Source: Bradyrhizobium canariense (GTDB lineage Bacteria; Pseudomonadota; Alphaproteobacteria; Rhizobiales; Xanthobacteraceae). From it: a stretch of DNA of 64,000 nucleotides. Under the pieces are notes generated by a model that had not been told where the DNA came from, did no database searches, and worked only from the letters and a program-made list of their open reading frames with translations. Shown here piece by piece: positions 17,618 through 26,766 of this stretch. Where the stretch lies: positions 19,751 to 83,750 of the forward strand of contig NZ_VSST01000048.1 in assembly GCF_019402665.1 (NCBI RefSeq). Direction: 5' to 3'. How positions within the stretch are numbered: position 1 is the first letter of the stretch; each line of letters begins with the position of its first letter. The translations under genes and the position numbers were made by a program.

Positions 17618-18964
17618 TTGGCTGTCCAGAGCACTTACGGAGTCAGCTTTGCGAGGCGTCCGCCGGCGCAGGGAGTCGTCGTTCCGGCCCATGATCCCGG
17701 GCGATCGGTCGCGTCGCGCGGCTTTGTTGCGTGGATCGTACTGATCGGTATTGCCCTGCCATCCAATATGACGTTTTTCCTGGCCGGTGCGAAGTTTACA
17801 CCCGCCCGATTAGTTATTTGCCTCCTGATGCTTCCCGGGCTGGCCGAACTCGTTCGAAAAGGGCGACACCTCGCCGCATCGGACTTGTTTGTTTGCTTGG
17901 CCATGGCCTGGATGTTCCTAGCTGTCTCCCAGACCGACGAATCATGGTCGTCGACAGCCGCGCTGATATTCGAATTCGGTGGCGGCTATTTGGTTGCCCG
18001 CGCTTATTTCCATGGACGCCCCGCACTCGGAACATTCGTTCGAGCGCTCAAAGCCATCTCCATCATGGTCATCGGCTTGGCAATCCTTGAACAGCTGCTT
18101 CACTACCATATCGGCGCTGCACTATTTGGCTTAACAATTTCAGGTTACGAGTACAGATATGGCTGGTTGCGTTCGTTCTCAACGTTTCCTCATCCGATAT
18201 TGTACGGCACGTTCTGTGCCAGTACGGGCACCATCTTCTTGTATTCGGAACGAAGCTTTCTCGGTCGAATTTTCTACGGAGGCTTGTGCTTCTTCGGATG
18301 TCTGCTGGCAATGTCGTCCGCGCCACTCATGTCCTTCGTCATTGCAGTTCTTGTCGGTCTTTATGACAGTATTTTGCATTCATGGCGCTGGCGTTGGCAG
18401 GCCCTAGTGGCAGGCATCAGTGCCCTTCTGGTTGCCGTATCTTTCGCGGCCAGCCGGCCGGTCTCGTGGATCATCGCAAATCTCACTCTTGATCCATCCA
18501 CCGGATACTTCCGTGTCGCCACTTGGGACAGCTCCTTCTTTTATATCGGCGCGTCTCCTTACTTCGGATATGGCTTCAATCAATACGCGCCCGTTGAGGA
18601 CTTCTTTGGCAATGTATCAGTCGACTCCACCTGGCTCGTGATGGCGCTTCGGTTTGGCCTTCCTTCGATTGCCCTTCTTTTGACGGCCAACGTCACATCA
18701 TTCTTCAGCGGCGGCTCGAACTCCGTACGATGCTCCAGCGATCCCTTCATCCGCGACCTGCGTACCGGGTTTACCTTGACGCTTGTCGTGCTGATGTTCG
18801 TCGGTTTGACGGTGCATTATTGGAACAACGTTTGGCTGTTCTGGGGCGTCTGCCTTGGCATCCGCGTATCACTTCAGGAGCTACGCCTTAACACCCGATC
18901 CTATCCGATGTTGCTCGGCGATCGACCAGAACTCGAATCTGTACAAGGCCATCGCGCTCGATGA
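17618..18964 (+). CDS. Wzy-like polysaccharide polymerase / O-antigen ligase family
   Basis: 448 residues with about ten hydrophobic segments (FVAWIVLIGIALPSNMTFFL, LFVCLAMAWMFLAV, LLAMSSAPLMSFVIAVLVGL, LTLVVLMFVGLTVHYW) and a long loop between residues about 280 and 340 that includes FRVATWDSSFFYIGASPYFG and YGFNQYAPVEDFF. This arrangement, with YFGYGFNQY in the loop, is typical of Wzy/WaaL proteins that join lipid-linked repeats on the periplasmic side. Primary sequence in this class is poorly conserved, so polymerase versus ligase cannot be settled. TTG start with GAGGGGAG upstream. It is a single-gene plus-strand unit. Confidence 0.8.
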   Translation: MAVQSTYGVSFARRPPAQGVVVPAHDPGRSVASRGFVAWIVLIGIALPSNMTFFLAGAKFTPARLVICLLMLPGLAELVRKGRHLAASDLFVCLAMAWMFLAVSQTDESWSSTAALIFEFGGGYLVARAYFHGRPALGTFVRALKAISIMVIGLAILEQLLHYHIGAALFGLTISGYEYRYGWLRSFSTFPHPILYGTFCASTGTIFLYSERSFLGRIFYGGLCFFGCLLAMSSAPLMSFVIAVLVGLYDSILHSWRWRWQALVAGISALLVAVSFAASRPVSWIIANLTLDPSTGYFRVATWDSSFFYIGASPYFGYGFNQYAPVEDFFGNVSVDSTWLVMALRFGLPSIALLLTANVTSFFSGGSNSVRCSSDPFIRDLRTGFTLTLVVLMFVGLTVHYWNNVWLFWGVCLGIRVSLQELRLNTRSYPMLLGDRPELESVQGHRAR

Positions 18965-19143
18965 GCGCAACACTTTCCAGCACTTTGTAGCGTGACACAC
19001 CCAATTTTGCTGGGTGGCTCGAACCCCGATGTCACAGGCCAATGCACTTGGAAGAAGCAGCGGTGCATCGATCTGCATGGGCTGGCCGGATGAACCAAAT
19101 GCCGCGCGTCCACGGGTTGTGAACTGAAAATTCTGGACATCGG

Positions 19144-20670
19144 TCAATAGGCACCGGCATTCCAGGGACCAACGGTCGGTCGTGAACGGACAGGATTCGC
19201 GGGATGAGCTACAACTTTTTCAGATCCGTCAAGGACACCCAAGGTTGTGGTACCGCAGAGTGCGGGAGCTGACTGGCATACAAGGGAAAGATTGAGGCCG
19301 CGACCGATTGTACTTCCTGCAACTGCAAGGTAGCTACCCGCGGTAGTATAGCCTTCAAAGTCCGCCTGGGATTTGGTTTGAAGGATATTACCGCCTTCAT
19401 CATGGAAGTCGCAGCGCGCCGCGGCGCGACAGTCTACACCAGCGCTCAGGCTTGAATATCCGACCAGATGATTGTTTGCAAAATGCACCGGTCCGGACCA
19501 GGAAGGCGTGGTGCTGTTGGCGCCATTGAAGTGAATATGGCAGGGCGACTCGAACGTGTTATTGTAAACGTGAGAAGTTGCGGATCCAACTCCCGCGCTG
19601 AAGCCCGGCGGATTCTGCATCAAGCAGTTCATCGGATTGTCTATGTCAGAGAAGACGTTATTGAAGACGTATAGGACCGAGCCCTGCAACCAGATCGTCA
19701 CTCCCTCGTTGGTATGACGAATGACGTTGTTGTAAAAATATGTTCTTCCCTCCGCGAGACCTCCAAGGGACTCCACGACGTTGCCGTGAGCGAAATGGCG
19801 CTCGACAGGATTGTACAAGAATTCAAACAGATTGTCGTGCACGTATGTCGGATTCGAACAGACGGCCCCGTTCGAGAGGCGGCGAAAGACATTGTTGTGA
19901 ACGTCGTAGCATTCGGCGTAGATTCCAAAACCGCTGGACCTTTTTGACGTGGTGCCCAACGAGGAATCTGATCCATCAAAGATGTTGGAAACGACCACGT
20001 TGTCCGTAATGCCACTTCCCGCACCCAAAATCATATAGTGCGTATCATCGCCGGCATGCGTAGCCATCGTCCATCCATGAAAATAGGAATTTGAAATCGT
20101 GATGGAGGAACCGCTGCGAAAGATCGACGCTCCGCGAGGTACTGCGCCCCAGCATTTTCCCGTAAACTCGAAGCCGTCAAAGTCGACGTGATGTACATTC
20201 TTGAGAGTCAGGGCAGTGATGTCAGAGTCGTCATAAGCGCAGCTTTCGGGTCGATCTGTGCTCAAGGGATTGTCCATATCGAGAACAGGACGACTCCAGG
20301 ATGGGCCACTGAACCAAGTGTGGTCTACTCCTATGTAGATGTGATCCCGGCTGGTTCCGCTCCAGGTCCAGACCCACGGGATTCCTTGAACGAGACCATT
20401 AGCGGCATGCCATGTCTCTCGGCCGCGAAACAGGAAACGGTCACCTGGTTTCGGAATGGTCGTCGCGCAGGTCGCACTGCAATCCGGCATACCAGGTGCA
20501 TGCAGCCAGGCGGTACTCTTAGTGATACCATCGTGTGAATCTGCGCCCTCCGCTGAAACATAGTAGGTGGATCCGAACGAACGGTTACCGCCGATGATGG
20601 ACCACAGTAAACTTGTGGCTCCGATCACAGCTAGCGTTCTCGCAAGACTACCCTTCGTCATTTTTGGCAT
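19144..20670 (-). CDS. Exported right-handed beta-helix protein, second family
   Basis: About 508 residues. MPKMTKGSLARTLAVIGA plus SLLWSIIGGNRSFGS is a signal peptide, which argues for this start over a GTG 23 codons upstream. The mature part begins with TYYVSAEGADSHDG, a common opening of exported pectate-lyase-like helices. It continues with many turns of the form N-N-V/T-F (VVSNIFDGS, DVHNNVFRRLS, VHDNLFEFL, YFYNNVIRHT, HVYNNTFES). Several Cys residues suggest periplasmic disulfides. Such proteins in capsule loci often act as polysaccharide lyases or binding proteins. It is unrelated in detail to the other two beta-helix proteins of the window. It lies downstream of the Wzx-like gene in the same direction. 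Confidence 0.82.
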   Translation of the reverse strand: MPKMTKGSLARTLAVIGATSLLWSIIGGNRSFGSTYYVSAEGADSHDGITKSTAWLHAPGMPDCSATCATTIPKPGDRFLFRGRETWHAANGLVQGIPWVWTWSGTSRDHIYIGVDHTWFSGPSWSRPVLDMDNPLSTDRPESCAYDDSDITALTLKNVHHVDFDGFEFTGKCWGAVPRGASIFRSGSSITISNSYFHGWTMATHAGDDTHYMILGAGSGITDNVVVSNIFDGSDSSLGTTSKRSSGFGIYAECYDVHNNVFRRLSNGAVCSNPTYVHDNLFEFLYNPVERHFAHGNVVESLGGLAEGRTYFYNNVIRHTNEGVTIWLQGSVLYVFNNVFSDIDNPMNCLMQNPPGFSAGVGSATSHVYNNTFESPCHIHFNGANSTTPSWSGPVHFANNHLVGYSSLSAGVDCRAAARCDFHDEGGNILQTKSQADFEGYTTAGSYLAVAGSTIGRGLNLSLVCQSAPALCGTTTLGVLDGSEKVVAHPANPVRSRPTVGPWNAGAY

Positions 20671-20889
20671 TCCCGCGCCGATGAAGAGGCCACCGACGGA
20701 CGCTTGTGCGCCTGGGAACGGATCCGAGGAGCGGCTCACTTTCCAAGGGAGCTATGGACGCATCGATAATTCCGCTTTGGCGCCTCAAGCCTGCCTGTCC
20801 GGCCGACACAGCGTTCGGACGCAAATGGCACGCGGCCCTCCCGGGTTGATCCTCCACAACCTTCATCTTTACACACCACCCGAGCAATC

Positions 20890-22482
20890 TTAGCCAAGCC
20901 GGGCAAACTTCAACCGATCCACTGACGGAAGCAGACGCAACAGAGCAGCTCTTTCCTGCTGTGTAGTCGCCCAAAACAAGCTGAGTGCGCCATACGTGCA
21001 AAGAGACACGATGCACAAGATTGCTAAGTTGCCAAGACTATTTGCGTAGGGACGAAAATAGAACAGCATAGCAAGTTGAACCGTGGCACAGATCAGAGGT
21101 CGTAGAAAACCGTGAGAGACAAGTTCCCAATGCGAAGCTCCAATCATGCGCGTAATCGTAAATACGAACAGTGGAACCACTAACATCTGAGGCACCAGCG
21201 CAGCAAACGCAGCACCGTTGATGCCGTACGCAGGAACAAGCACCAAGTTTGCGAGGAGCGTGACACCTGATGAGGAGAATGCAAAAATCGCCGGTACCCA
21301 GGCCTGGCCGACGCCCAAGGAAGTCACAGTAGCCACCCCGCTGATGGCGCTCAAGAAGGTTGCAGCTCCCAGTGCGCGAAGAACGACAGCTCCTTGCTCG
21401 GCATATTCGCTGCCGAGCCACAGCTGGAGTATTGGGCCTGGCAAGCTCAGCAGAATGACAGTGAAAGGCAAAGTGATAAGTGTAAGGATTTTGGTCGAGC
21501 GAAGATACAGCTCATGGATTTTGTCGTGAGCGCCCATAGAGTGCAGTTCACTCGTGAAGGGAAATACCACCGAAGTTATGTTCGCCGCACTGGCAGATGC
21601 TTTGTCGGAAATCAGAGAAGGCAGCGTATAGTACGTGACGGCAGCGAGCGGCAGATAGTACGCCAGGATTAGACGATCGACCTTGGCGACGATCAGAGAG
21701 AATATCGCGGATAAGAACAGCGGAAGAGAAAGACTGAGTAGCCTGCGGAAGGCCGACGAACTAAACCTCGGCACAAAGCTCAAGCCCGGTATGAAGCTTT
21801 TGCTGGCAAACGCAAAAGCGCCCACCGCCAAAAGATTCGACGCGAGAATTACGACGAGAACCGCCCTGATTGAATACCCGCAAGCGAGCACCGCAACCGG
21901 TCCTAGACACCTCACCGCGCCGACCATGACATTGATCGCATTAAGGACTCCAAACCGCTGCACCGCGATCGGGAGGGACGAGATCGCTTCCAGGAGCATC
22001 GTGGTGAACAGGCCAAGGGCGGCCAAATAAATGGCAAAGCTGGCTACAGCATCAACGTCCGGTCCGCCGCGAAAAAAGAGCCCCCCAATGAGTTGTCTTG
22101 GTACGATTAATACAATCAGTCCGATTAGGCCCGCCACCAAACATGTAGCCCAAGCCGTCTGAAATAGTTGACCGATCGTCTGGAATTCGCCCTTCCAGTA
22201 GAGCTCGGATACGTATTTTGTCAGGGCACGTCCAATCCCGAGGTTCAGCAGACTGCCAAAACCCGCGATGACTTGAACGAGAGCCACTATCCCAAAGAGC
22301 TCCGGACCGAGGCGACGAACGGTATAGGGCGTGGTGGCAAGGGTCAGTATCAGGATCAGACCTTGTCCGACGTAGTTCAAAATCGTGTTGCTGAAAAACA
22401 AACCGCTTACGCTGCGATCTCCCGCTGAGGGATCCGCCACACGCGCAGGTGTGGCGGCAATCTGCAACTGGGGCAAATTCAT
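20890..22482 (-). CDS. Wzx-like polysaccharide flippase (MATE/MOP superfamily)
   Basis: About 530 residues and 12-14 hydrophobic segments. The first domain opens with FFSNTILNYVGQGLILILTL and ATTPYTVRRLGPELFGIVAL, the signature of oligosaccharide flippases that turn undecaprenyl-linked repeats across the inner membrane. A second half with LSLPLFLSAIFSLIVAKVD repeats the pattern. I start at MNLPQLQI, which leaves 76 bases after the upstream GT4 gene; an earlier start would overlap that gene by 23 bases and add a non-conserved stretch. It would hand repeats to one of the two Wzy-like proteins. Confidence 0.9.
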   Translation of the reverse strand: MNLPQLQIAATPARVADPSAGDRSVSGLFFSNTILNYVGQGLILILTLATTPYTVRRLGPELFGIVALVQVIAGFGSLLNLGIGRALTKYVSELYWKGEFQTIGQLFQTAWATCLVAGLIGLIVLIVPRQLIGGLFFRGGPDVDAVASFAIYLAALGLFTTMLLEAISSLPIAVQRFGVLNAINVMVGAVRCLGPVAVLACGYSIRAVLVVILASNLLAVGAFAFASKSFIPGLSFVPRFSSSAFRRLLSLSLPLFLSAIFSLIVAKVDRLILAYYLPLAAVTYYTLPSLISDKASASAANITSVVFPFTSELHSMGAHDKIHELYLRSTKILTLITLPFTVILLSLPGPILQLWLGSEYAEQGAVVLRALGAATFLSAISGVATVTSLGVGQAWVPAIFAFSSSGVTLLANLVLVPAYGINGAAFAALVPQMLVVPLFVFTITRMIGASHWELVSHGFLRPLICATVQLAMLFYFRPYANSLGNLAILCIVSLCTYGALSLFWATTQQERAALLRLLPSVDRLKFARLG

Positions 22483-22558
22483 TAGAGTCCGCCTGTCCAA
22501 TTTTTCCAGCGAGCGCTCCCGCGACGCAATTCCTTTTGCCTCTCCGCAAAGCAGCTGC

Positions 22559-23704
22559 TCACCGGCGTTCGCGTCCGGCATTGGTCGCGCGCTTGCTCAG
22601 CGCGTCCTCCAGAACGGATTCGAAGCTCATCACCGCCCGGTCCCATGTAAATTGTTGAATATGCGAATGCCCCTGCCGAGCCAATCGCAACCTCAGCTCT
22701 CGGCTTTGCACCATTTCCACAATGTTCGCCGCCAACGCATCAGGATCTTTCGGCGAGCTCAAAAGCGCCGTTTCCCTGTCCCGCGCATATTCGTGGTGGC
22801 CCCCGATGTCCGTTGCGGCCAACGCCGAGCCGCACTGGAGAGCCTCAGCGGGTGGAAGCGGCCATCCTTCTGTCCAGCTCGGGGCCACAAAGATCGCGGC
22901 TCGGTTGTAAATCCCGCGCAGCTCCGCCTGAGCCGGGTTATGATGGTACTCGACCCAGTTCGGCAGGCCGGCAGGAGGAGGAAAAATTCCAAAGATTATC
23001 GCCTTCAGTTCTGGCACTTTTTGTTTGACCTTACGAAGAGCGGCGAGGCCATCAGATGACCCTTTCCAATCCGACATGTGATAAAGCATTGCGACCGTAT
23101 TCGGATCGCGCTCCTCCGGCGCAACGTCCAGCCCAAATGTCCGGAAGTTCAGACCATTCGGGATATACTGAGCCGACTCACCGAGCGATTGCGCGACTTC
23201 TTCAAGCCATCGAGAGATGACCACCTTTTGCAGAGGAAGTTTCCAGGTGGCGATGACATCCGCCTCTGCGGCGGACCAAGTTTCCAAATGTTGGATCAGA
23301 TAGGCGCGAGCACCAGGATAGGTTGCTACCCACTTAGCCGTGTACCAGTAGGTAGCCACCCAAACATCTGATGCTGGCATGCAGCTCGGATGGGGCGTTT
23401 GAGAGCAAATAAGCTCCACCCCTGGACCGATCTCAAACCACCTATCTGGACGGTACTTTCCCGTGATTCTGCGACGTTGGTAGCCGAGCCACCGCCGTCC
23501 GCGGCCGACAAGGTCGGTCCGTAATTCTTCGATCTCTTCCATGGTCAGAATGTGGGGGTGGACCACTCTCACTTTCCAACCGCGCCGTGCCAGACCGTTC
23601 GCATACTCATACGCCACTTTAAAGCCGCCGACGGGCGCGTTTCCGCTCCCCGGCAAAAGGAAGCTAACCGTCCTTGCTCTGGGCTCGGCCTTGTGTTCAG
23701 GCAT
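22559..23704 (-). CDS. Glycosyltransferase family 4
   Basis: 381 residues, GT-B fold. The first domain has SFLLPGSGNAPVGGFKVAYE, the glycine-rich acceptor-side loop of GT4 enzymes. The second has NTVAMLYHMSDWKGSSDGL and the donor-binding E-x7-E motif in FVAPSWTEGWPLPPAEALQC. It should add a sugar during repeat-unit assembly. It is the first gene of a minus-strand run with the Wzx-like flippase and the beta-helix gene, and the long intergenic region upstream carries AT-rich DNA and two hairpins. Confidence 0.9.
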   Translation of the reverse strand: MPEHKAEPRARTVSFLLPGSGNAPVGGFKVAYEYANGLARRGWKVRVVHPHILTMEEIEELRTDLVGRGRRWLGYQRRRITGKYRPDRWFEIGPGVELICSQTPHPSCMPASDVWVATYWYTAKWVATYPGARAYLIQHLETWSAAEADVIATWKLPLQKVVISRWLEEVAQSLGESAQYIPNGLNFRTFGLDVAPEERDPNTVAMLYHMSDWKGSSDGLAALRKVKQKVPELKAIIFGIFPPPAGLPNWVEYHHNPAQAELRGIYNRAAIFVAPSWTEGWPLPPAEALQCGSALAATDIGGHHEYARDRETALLSSPKDPDALAANIVEMVQSRELRLRLARQGHSHIQQFTWDRAVMSFESVLEDALSKRATNAGRERR

Positions 23705-24468
23705 GATCTATCTGACCCAAGAGTTGTTCCGCGAAACCGAGAACTCTGACTGGCGGCGGTCTGCGTTGCGCGTGCCGTCGGGATCCAGGACCCTCTCTGT
23801 AGAAGGGGCTGTGTGCCCCCAGCCTAACGAGCCAACCTTCCCGCAAAGATTCCCGGAGGAATGGAACGAGAGATCTACGCAGGCCCTGCAACGCCGGCCG
23901 GCAACTGCAAACAACAACCAAAATAACCGATTCCATTGGATTTCATTTTTTTCATTATATATTCAGATTATAAGACGATTAATTATTTAATCAAGCGCCA
24001 TCCATTATTGATGGCGCGAATCTCCGGCTACATTTGTAGCCGCGACAATTTTGCGGTGCCGGCATGCGGCTAGTTTCGAATTTCGGCCGGATCCGGCTCG
24101 GGGGCATCCTTCAGTGACTTGCCCGCATGTTCGAACCTGCTCGCCCTTTTGCATCTCAGGCCTCTTGCACCAATGATGGCGTCGACGAGCTTTCATTCAA
24201 AGCGGCTCCTTGAACGAACAGCACGCGCTGTTCAATTGGTTGCGGGGGAACGGCCCTGCTGTCGTTCATCCAGAGCCTGATACTTCGCCACTTTCTCGTG
24301 GCTTGCCCGAACCGGAAGAAGCAAAAGATCACCTGCTGCGCCACTTGCAAGATTCGCCTCTGCTTGACTGCGGGATAAAATCCGCGGGTGGCAACTACGG
24401 AGGGCCTTTGCGGTTGCGTACTTCTGTGCGACACCTCCTCTATTGAAGTCCGGGATTGGATTGTCAGT
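23705..24468. promoter_or_regulatory. Long divergent intergenic region
   Basis: 764 bases between a leftward GT4 gene and a rightward GT2 gene. Frames of 60-150 codons exist but none looks coding. Bases about 23935-23993 are very AT-rich (TTTTTCATTATATATTCAG, TTAATTATTTAATC) and are followed directly by two perfect hairpins listed separately. The rightward gene has a possible upstream extension to 24388 that I reject for lack of family-like residues. Confidence 0.45.
23995..24042. promoter_or_regulatory. Two adjacent perfect hairpins
   Basis: Hairpin 1: arm GCGCCATC (23995-24002), loop CATTATT, arm GATGGCGC (24010-24017). Hairpin 2: arm CGGCTAC (24025-24031), loop ATTT, arm GTAGCCG (24036-24042). 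All pairs are perfect. They lie more than 290 bases from either gene, so they are not simple terminators of those genes, and no U-run follows on the plus strand. They could be a structured leader, an operator pair or the remnant of a small RNA. Confidence 0.5.
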
Positions 24469-25530
24469 ATGGATGCAGTCGGAGGCTCGCGCGTGATCGA
24501 CGCAGATCCGGTTCGGGTAGCGGTTCTGATTGTAAGCTTTCGTAATCCGCAGGATGTACGGGCGTGCCTCGCCGCGCTCTCCCGTTCGACCGAAGCCCCT
24601 GGCTTCGACGTTTTTGTATGCGAGAATGGCGGGTATGCTTCGTTTCAAGAGCTCTGCGAGATATTGACGGATCCGGAAGCTCCATGCAATGCCGACTCGG
24701 ACGACTTGACGGACCCGCTGGTTGCTGCCTCCGGTCGGCTGGTTGAGGTGAAGCGCCTCACCCTCAAAACTCGCCGCTCGCGAGTATGGATCGGCTGCGC
24801 CGAGCAGAATCTTGGTTATGCTGGCGGCATCAACGTCTGGATCGATAGGCTCCTCCCAAGGCCGGAGTGGACTGGACTCTGGGTCCTCAACCCCGACTCA
24901 GAACCGGAGCCTCGCGCTTTGCAGACTTTAGTTGAGCGCGCCGCCGTGGCGAACAAAGGCATGGTCGGCAGCACGATCGTGTCATCTGCTAACCGGGATT
25001 TTGTTCACTGTCGCGCCGGTCACCACTGGCGCAAGCTTCGGTCTAGCTTTTCCCTTATTGGCCTCGGGGAGCCGGTCAACGCGCCGATAGACCTCGAGGC
25101 GATCGAGCGCGCTCTCGATTGCATCGCGGGTGGATCGATGTATGTCACACGAGCATGCCTCGAAAAGATCGGTCCAATGGACGAGAGATTCTTCTTGTTT
25201 TACGAGGATGCTGACTGGTCTATTCGCGCCAAGAAATTCGGCTTGGGGTACGCGCCTGCTTCCATCATTCCTCACAGCGGCGGGACGACGATCGGATCAT
25301 CCAGACTACGTGCCGAACGATCGCGCCTTTCCGTTTATCTCGAAAGCCGCAACAACCTGCACTTCGTTGGCATGTATTGGCGCCGTTATTTGCCCTTCGC
25401 ATTGCTTTTCGGATGCGTGCACGCGGCCAGTTACCTTTTTGTTCTGTCTCCCAATAATTTCAGAGCAGCCCTCGAAGGACTAATCGCGGGACTGAAGGGA
25501 GAGACAGGCCGGCCAACGTTCCACGAATAA
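24469..25530 (+). CDS. Glycosyltransferase family 2 (rhamnosyltransferase-like)
   Basis: 353 residues with the GT-A pattern of WbbL/RfbN-type enzymes: VRVAVLIVSFRNPQDVRACL at the start, LWVLNPDSEPEPRALQTL (the D-x-D equivalent), GGSMYVTRACLEKIGPMDER and the FFLFYEDADWSIRAKKFG motif near the catalytic base, with a C-terminal hydrophobic segment. This subgroup commonly uses dTDP-L-rhamnose, which the rml genes at 40.7-44.2 kb would supply, but donor choice is inferred. I use the ATG of MDAVGGSRVIDADPV; the 27 codons before it look non-coding. Confidence 0.88.
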   Translation: MDAVGGSRVIDADPVRVAVLIVSFRNPQDVRACLAALSRSTEAPGFDVFVCENGGYASFQELCEILTDPEAPCNADSDDLTDPLVAASGRLVEVKRLTLKTRRSRVWIGCAEQNLGYAGGINVWIDRLLPRPEWTGLWVLNPDSEPEPRALQTLVERAAVANKGMVGSTIVSSANRDFVHCRAGHHWRKLRSSFSLIGLGEPVNAPIDLEAIERALDCIAGGSMYVTRACLEKIGPMDERFFLFYEDADWSIRAKKFGLGYAPASIIPHSGGTTIGSSRLRAERSRLSVYLESRNNLHFVGMYWRRYLPFALLFGCVHAASYLFVLSPNNFRAALEGLIAGLKGETGRPTFHE

Positions 25531-25544
25531 AGAACGAGCGATAG

Positions 25545-26471
25545 TCACCCGTGATCGGGATGCGCAGATCGCCGGCCCTGAAATGCCGCCTCAGCGAGAT
25601 GGCGGATCCTCGGCGCTTGTTTTCCGAACAAGGACCTCAACGCTTTCGTCCACGGCGCCGTGTAGCTGGTCCATTGGTATGCGCCGCTGAACTTCAGAAA
25701 GAACTCAAGCGGCCCATCGGATGGATCAACCTTTGTCCGTCCTCTCAAAAGGTCAGAAGTCGTTGTATCGATCTCTTGGGGCGCGATCGAGTATGCAAAA
25801 TTGTAACCCGCCGCCCCGCACATTGCGACCGCCGACTGATCATGCTCGCCGTAGGGGAACGAAAACTCGACAATCTCGCGACCGCTCAATTGCGCCAATT
25901 GCTGGCGCGAGTCTTCGATTTCCGCTCGCGCCTGCTCGGTGTCTAGTTCTATGATCGAAGAATGACTTAGACTATGGGAGCCGAGTGAGACTAGCGAGGC
26001 TGGTAGCGCTTTCAATTGCTCGAATGACATAACCCGGTCCGTCAGCTTGGAATTGACAACCTCCCCGTGGGCAGCGTCGTCGCCCGTCATTGCCCATGCC
26101 GGAGTTTGGCCAATCCACCCCACCGGAACGAATATCGTTGAGTGAAATGAATGCCTGGTCAGCTCTGGAAGAGCATTCGCGGCAACACTGATAAAGGCGT
26201 CGTCAAAAGTGATTGCAACGCATTTTCCTCCTTGGGGCAGCTTCCCCCGGTATGATGCCGGGACCACGTGGACTCCGCGACTCAGGCGGTTCATCTGGCG
26301 TGCAAAACCGCTCCGCTCCTGGGGCGAGATACCGTGGTAATAGAGGACGGTGAGCCGCTCCGTGGGCGGTCGTCCTGCGAGACCACGAAAACAGCGGAAC
26401 GCACCCCGTAAAATGTAATAGATTGAGCTTACAGCAATTTTCACGTCACGCCTGAATTGGGGTCGCCTCAT
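25545..26471 (-). CDS. Polysaccharide deacetylase (NodB domain, CE4)
   Basis: About 308 residues. The NodB homology domain has the metal and catalytic motif VAITFDDAF (the DD pair) and the second metal motif SLGSHSLSHSSI (H-x3-H), with the later strand VEFSFPYGEHD. An N-terminal hydrophobic helix precedes it. CE4 enzymes remove N- or O-acetyl groups from sugar polymers; with ManNAcA and other HexNAc sugars probably in this polymer, a modifying role is plausible. Open frame extends upstream, but MRRPQFRRDV has AAAGGGGCGG before it and is preferred. It is convergent with the GT2 gene and divergent from the NRPS gene. Confidence 0.88.
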   Translation of the reverse strand: MRRPQFRRDVKIAVSSIYYILRGAFRCFRGLAGRPPTERLTVLYYHGISPQERSGFARQMNRLSRGVHVVPASYRGKLPQGGKCVAITFDDAFISVAANALPELTRHSFHSTIFVPVGWIGQTPAWAMTGDDAAHGEVVNSKLTDRVMSFEQLKALPASLVSLGSHSLSHSSIIELDTEQARAEIEDSRQQLAQLSGREIVEFSFPYGEHDQSAVAMCGAAGYNFAYSIAPQEIDTTTSDLLRGRTKVDPSDGPLEFFLKFSGAYQWTSYTAPWTKALRSLFGKQAPRIRHLAEAAFQGRRSAHPDHG

Positions 26472-26766
26472 CGTACAGCACCCGCCCCTTTCTACGGTGA
26501 CCCTCATAGTCTCGAGGCCACCGTGCGGCCCCGAGGCGCTCAGGGCGCCGCCGACGCCACTTATCCTAGAGTATTGCTTTCCTTGTACAACAAATAACAT
26601 CTTTCGACCCTGAAAATATAATGCTTGCCGATTTAAACACACAAAGGTTACGATATTTAAATCGCGCGTTATTATAGTCTCGGATTAATTCCCGAGGAGC
26701 TCGGCTGGTAAAAGATCCGTTCCAAACCCTCTTTTTTGACACCCTTAGGCGGTCGGGAGGCAATCT
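26472..26766. promoter_or_regulatory. Divergent promoter region, AT-rich
   Basis: Bases about 26610-26695 include GCCGATTTAAACACACAAAG, CGATATTTAAATCGCG and TTATTATAGTCTCGG. CGATTTAAAC and CGATATTTAAATCG resemble each other, and the second is a short palindrome (CGATATTTAAATCG). The region holds promoters for the deacetylase and the NRPS island. GGGAGG (26755-26760) is the ribosome site that decides the GTG start at 26767. Confidence 0.45.

Noticed and set aside
18881..19147. 88-codon reverse frame after the polymerase gene
   Set aside because: It overlaps the 3' end of the polymerase gene and has no family character or ribosome site.
24156..24434. 92-codon reverse frame in the long intergenic region
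   Set aside because: Low-complexity composition and no ribosome site; likely chance.
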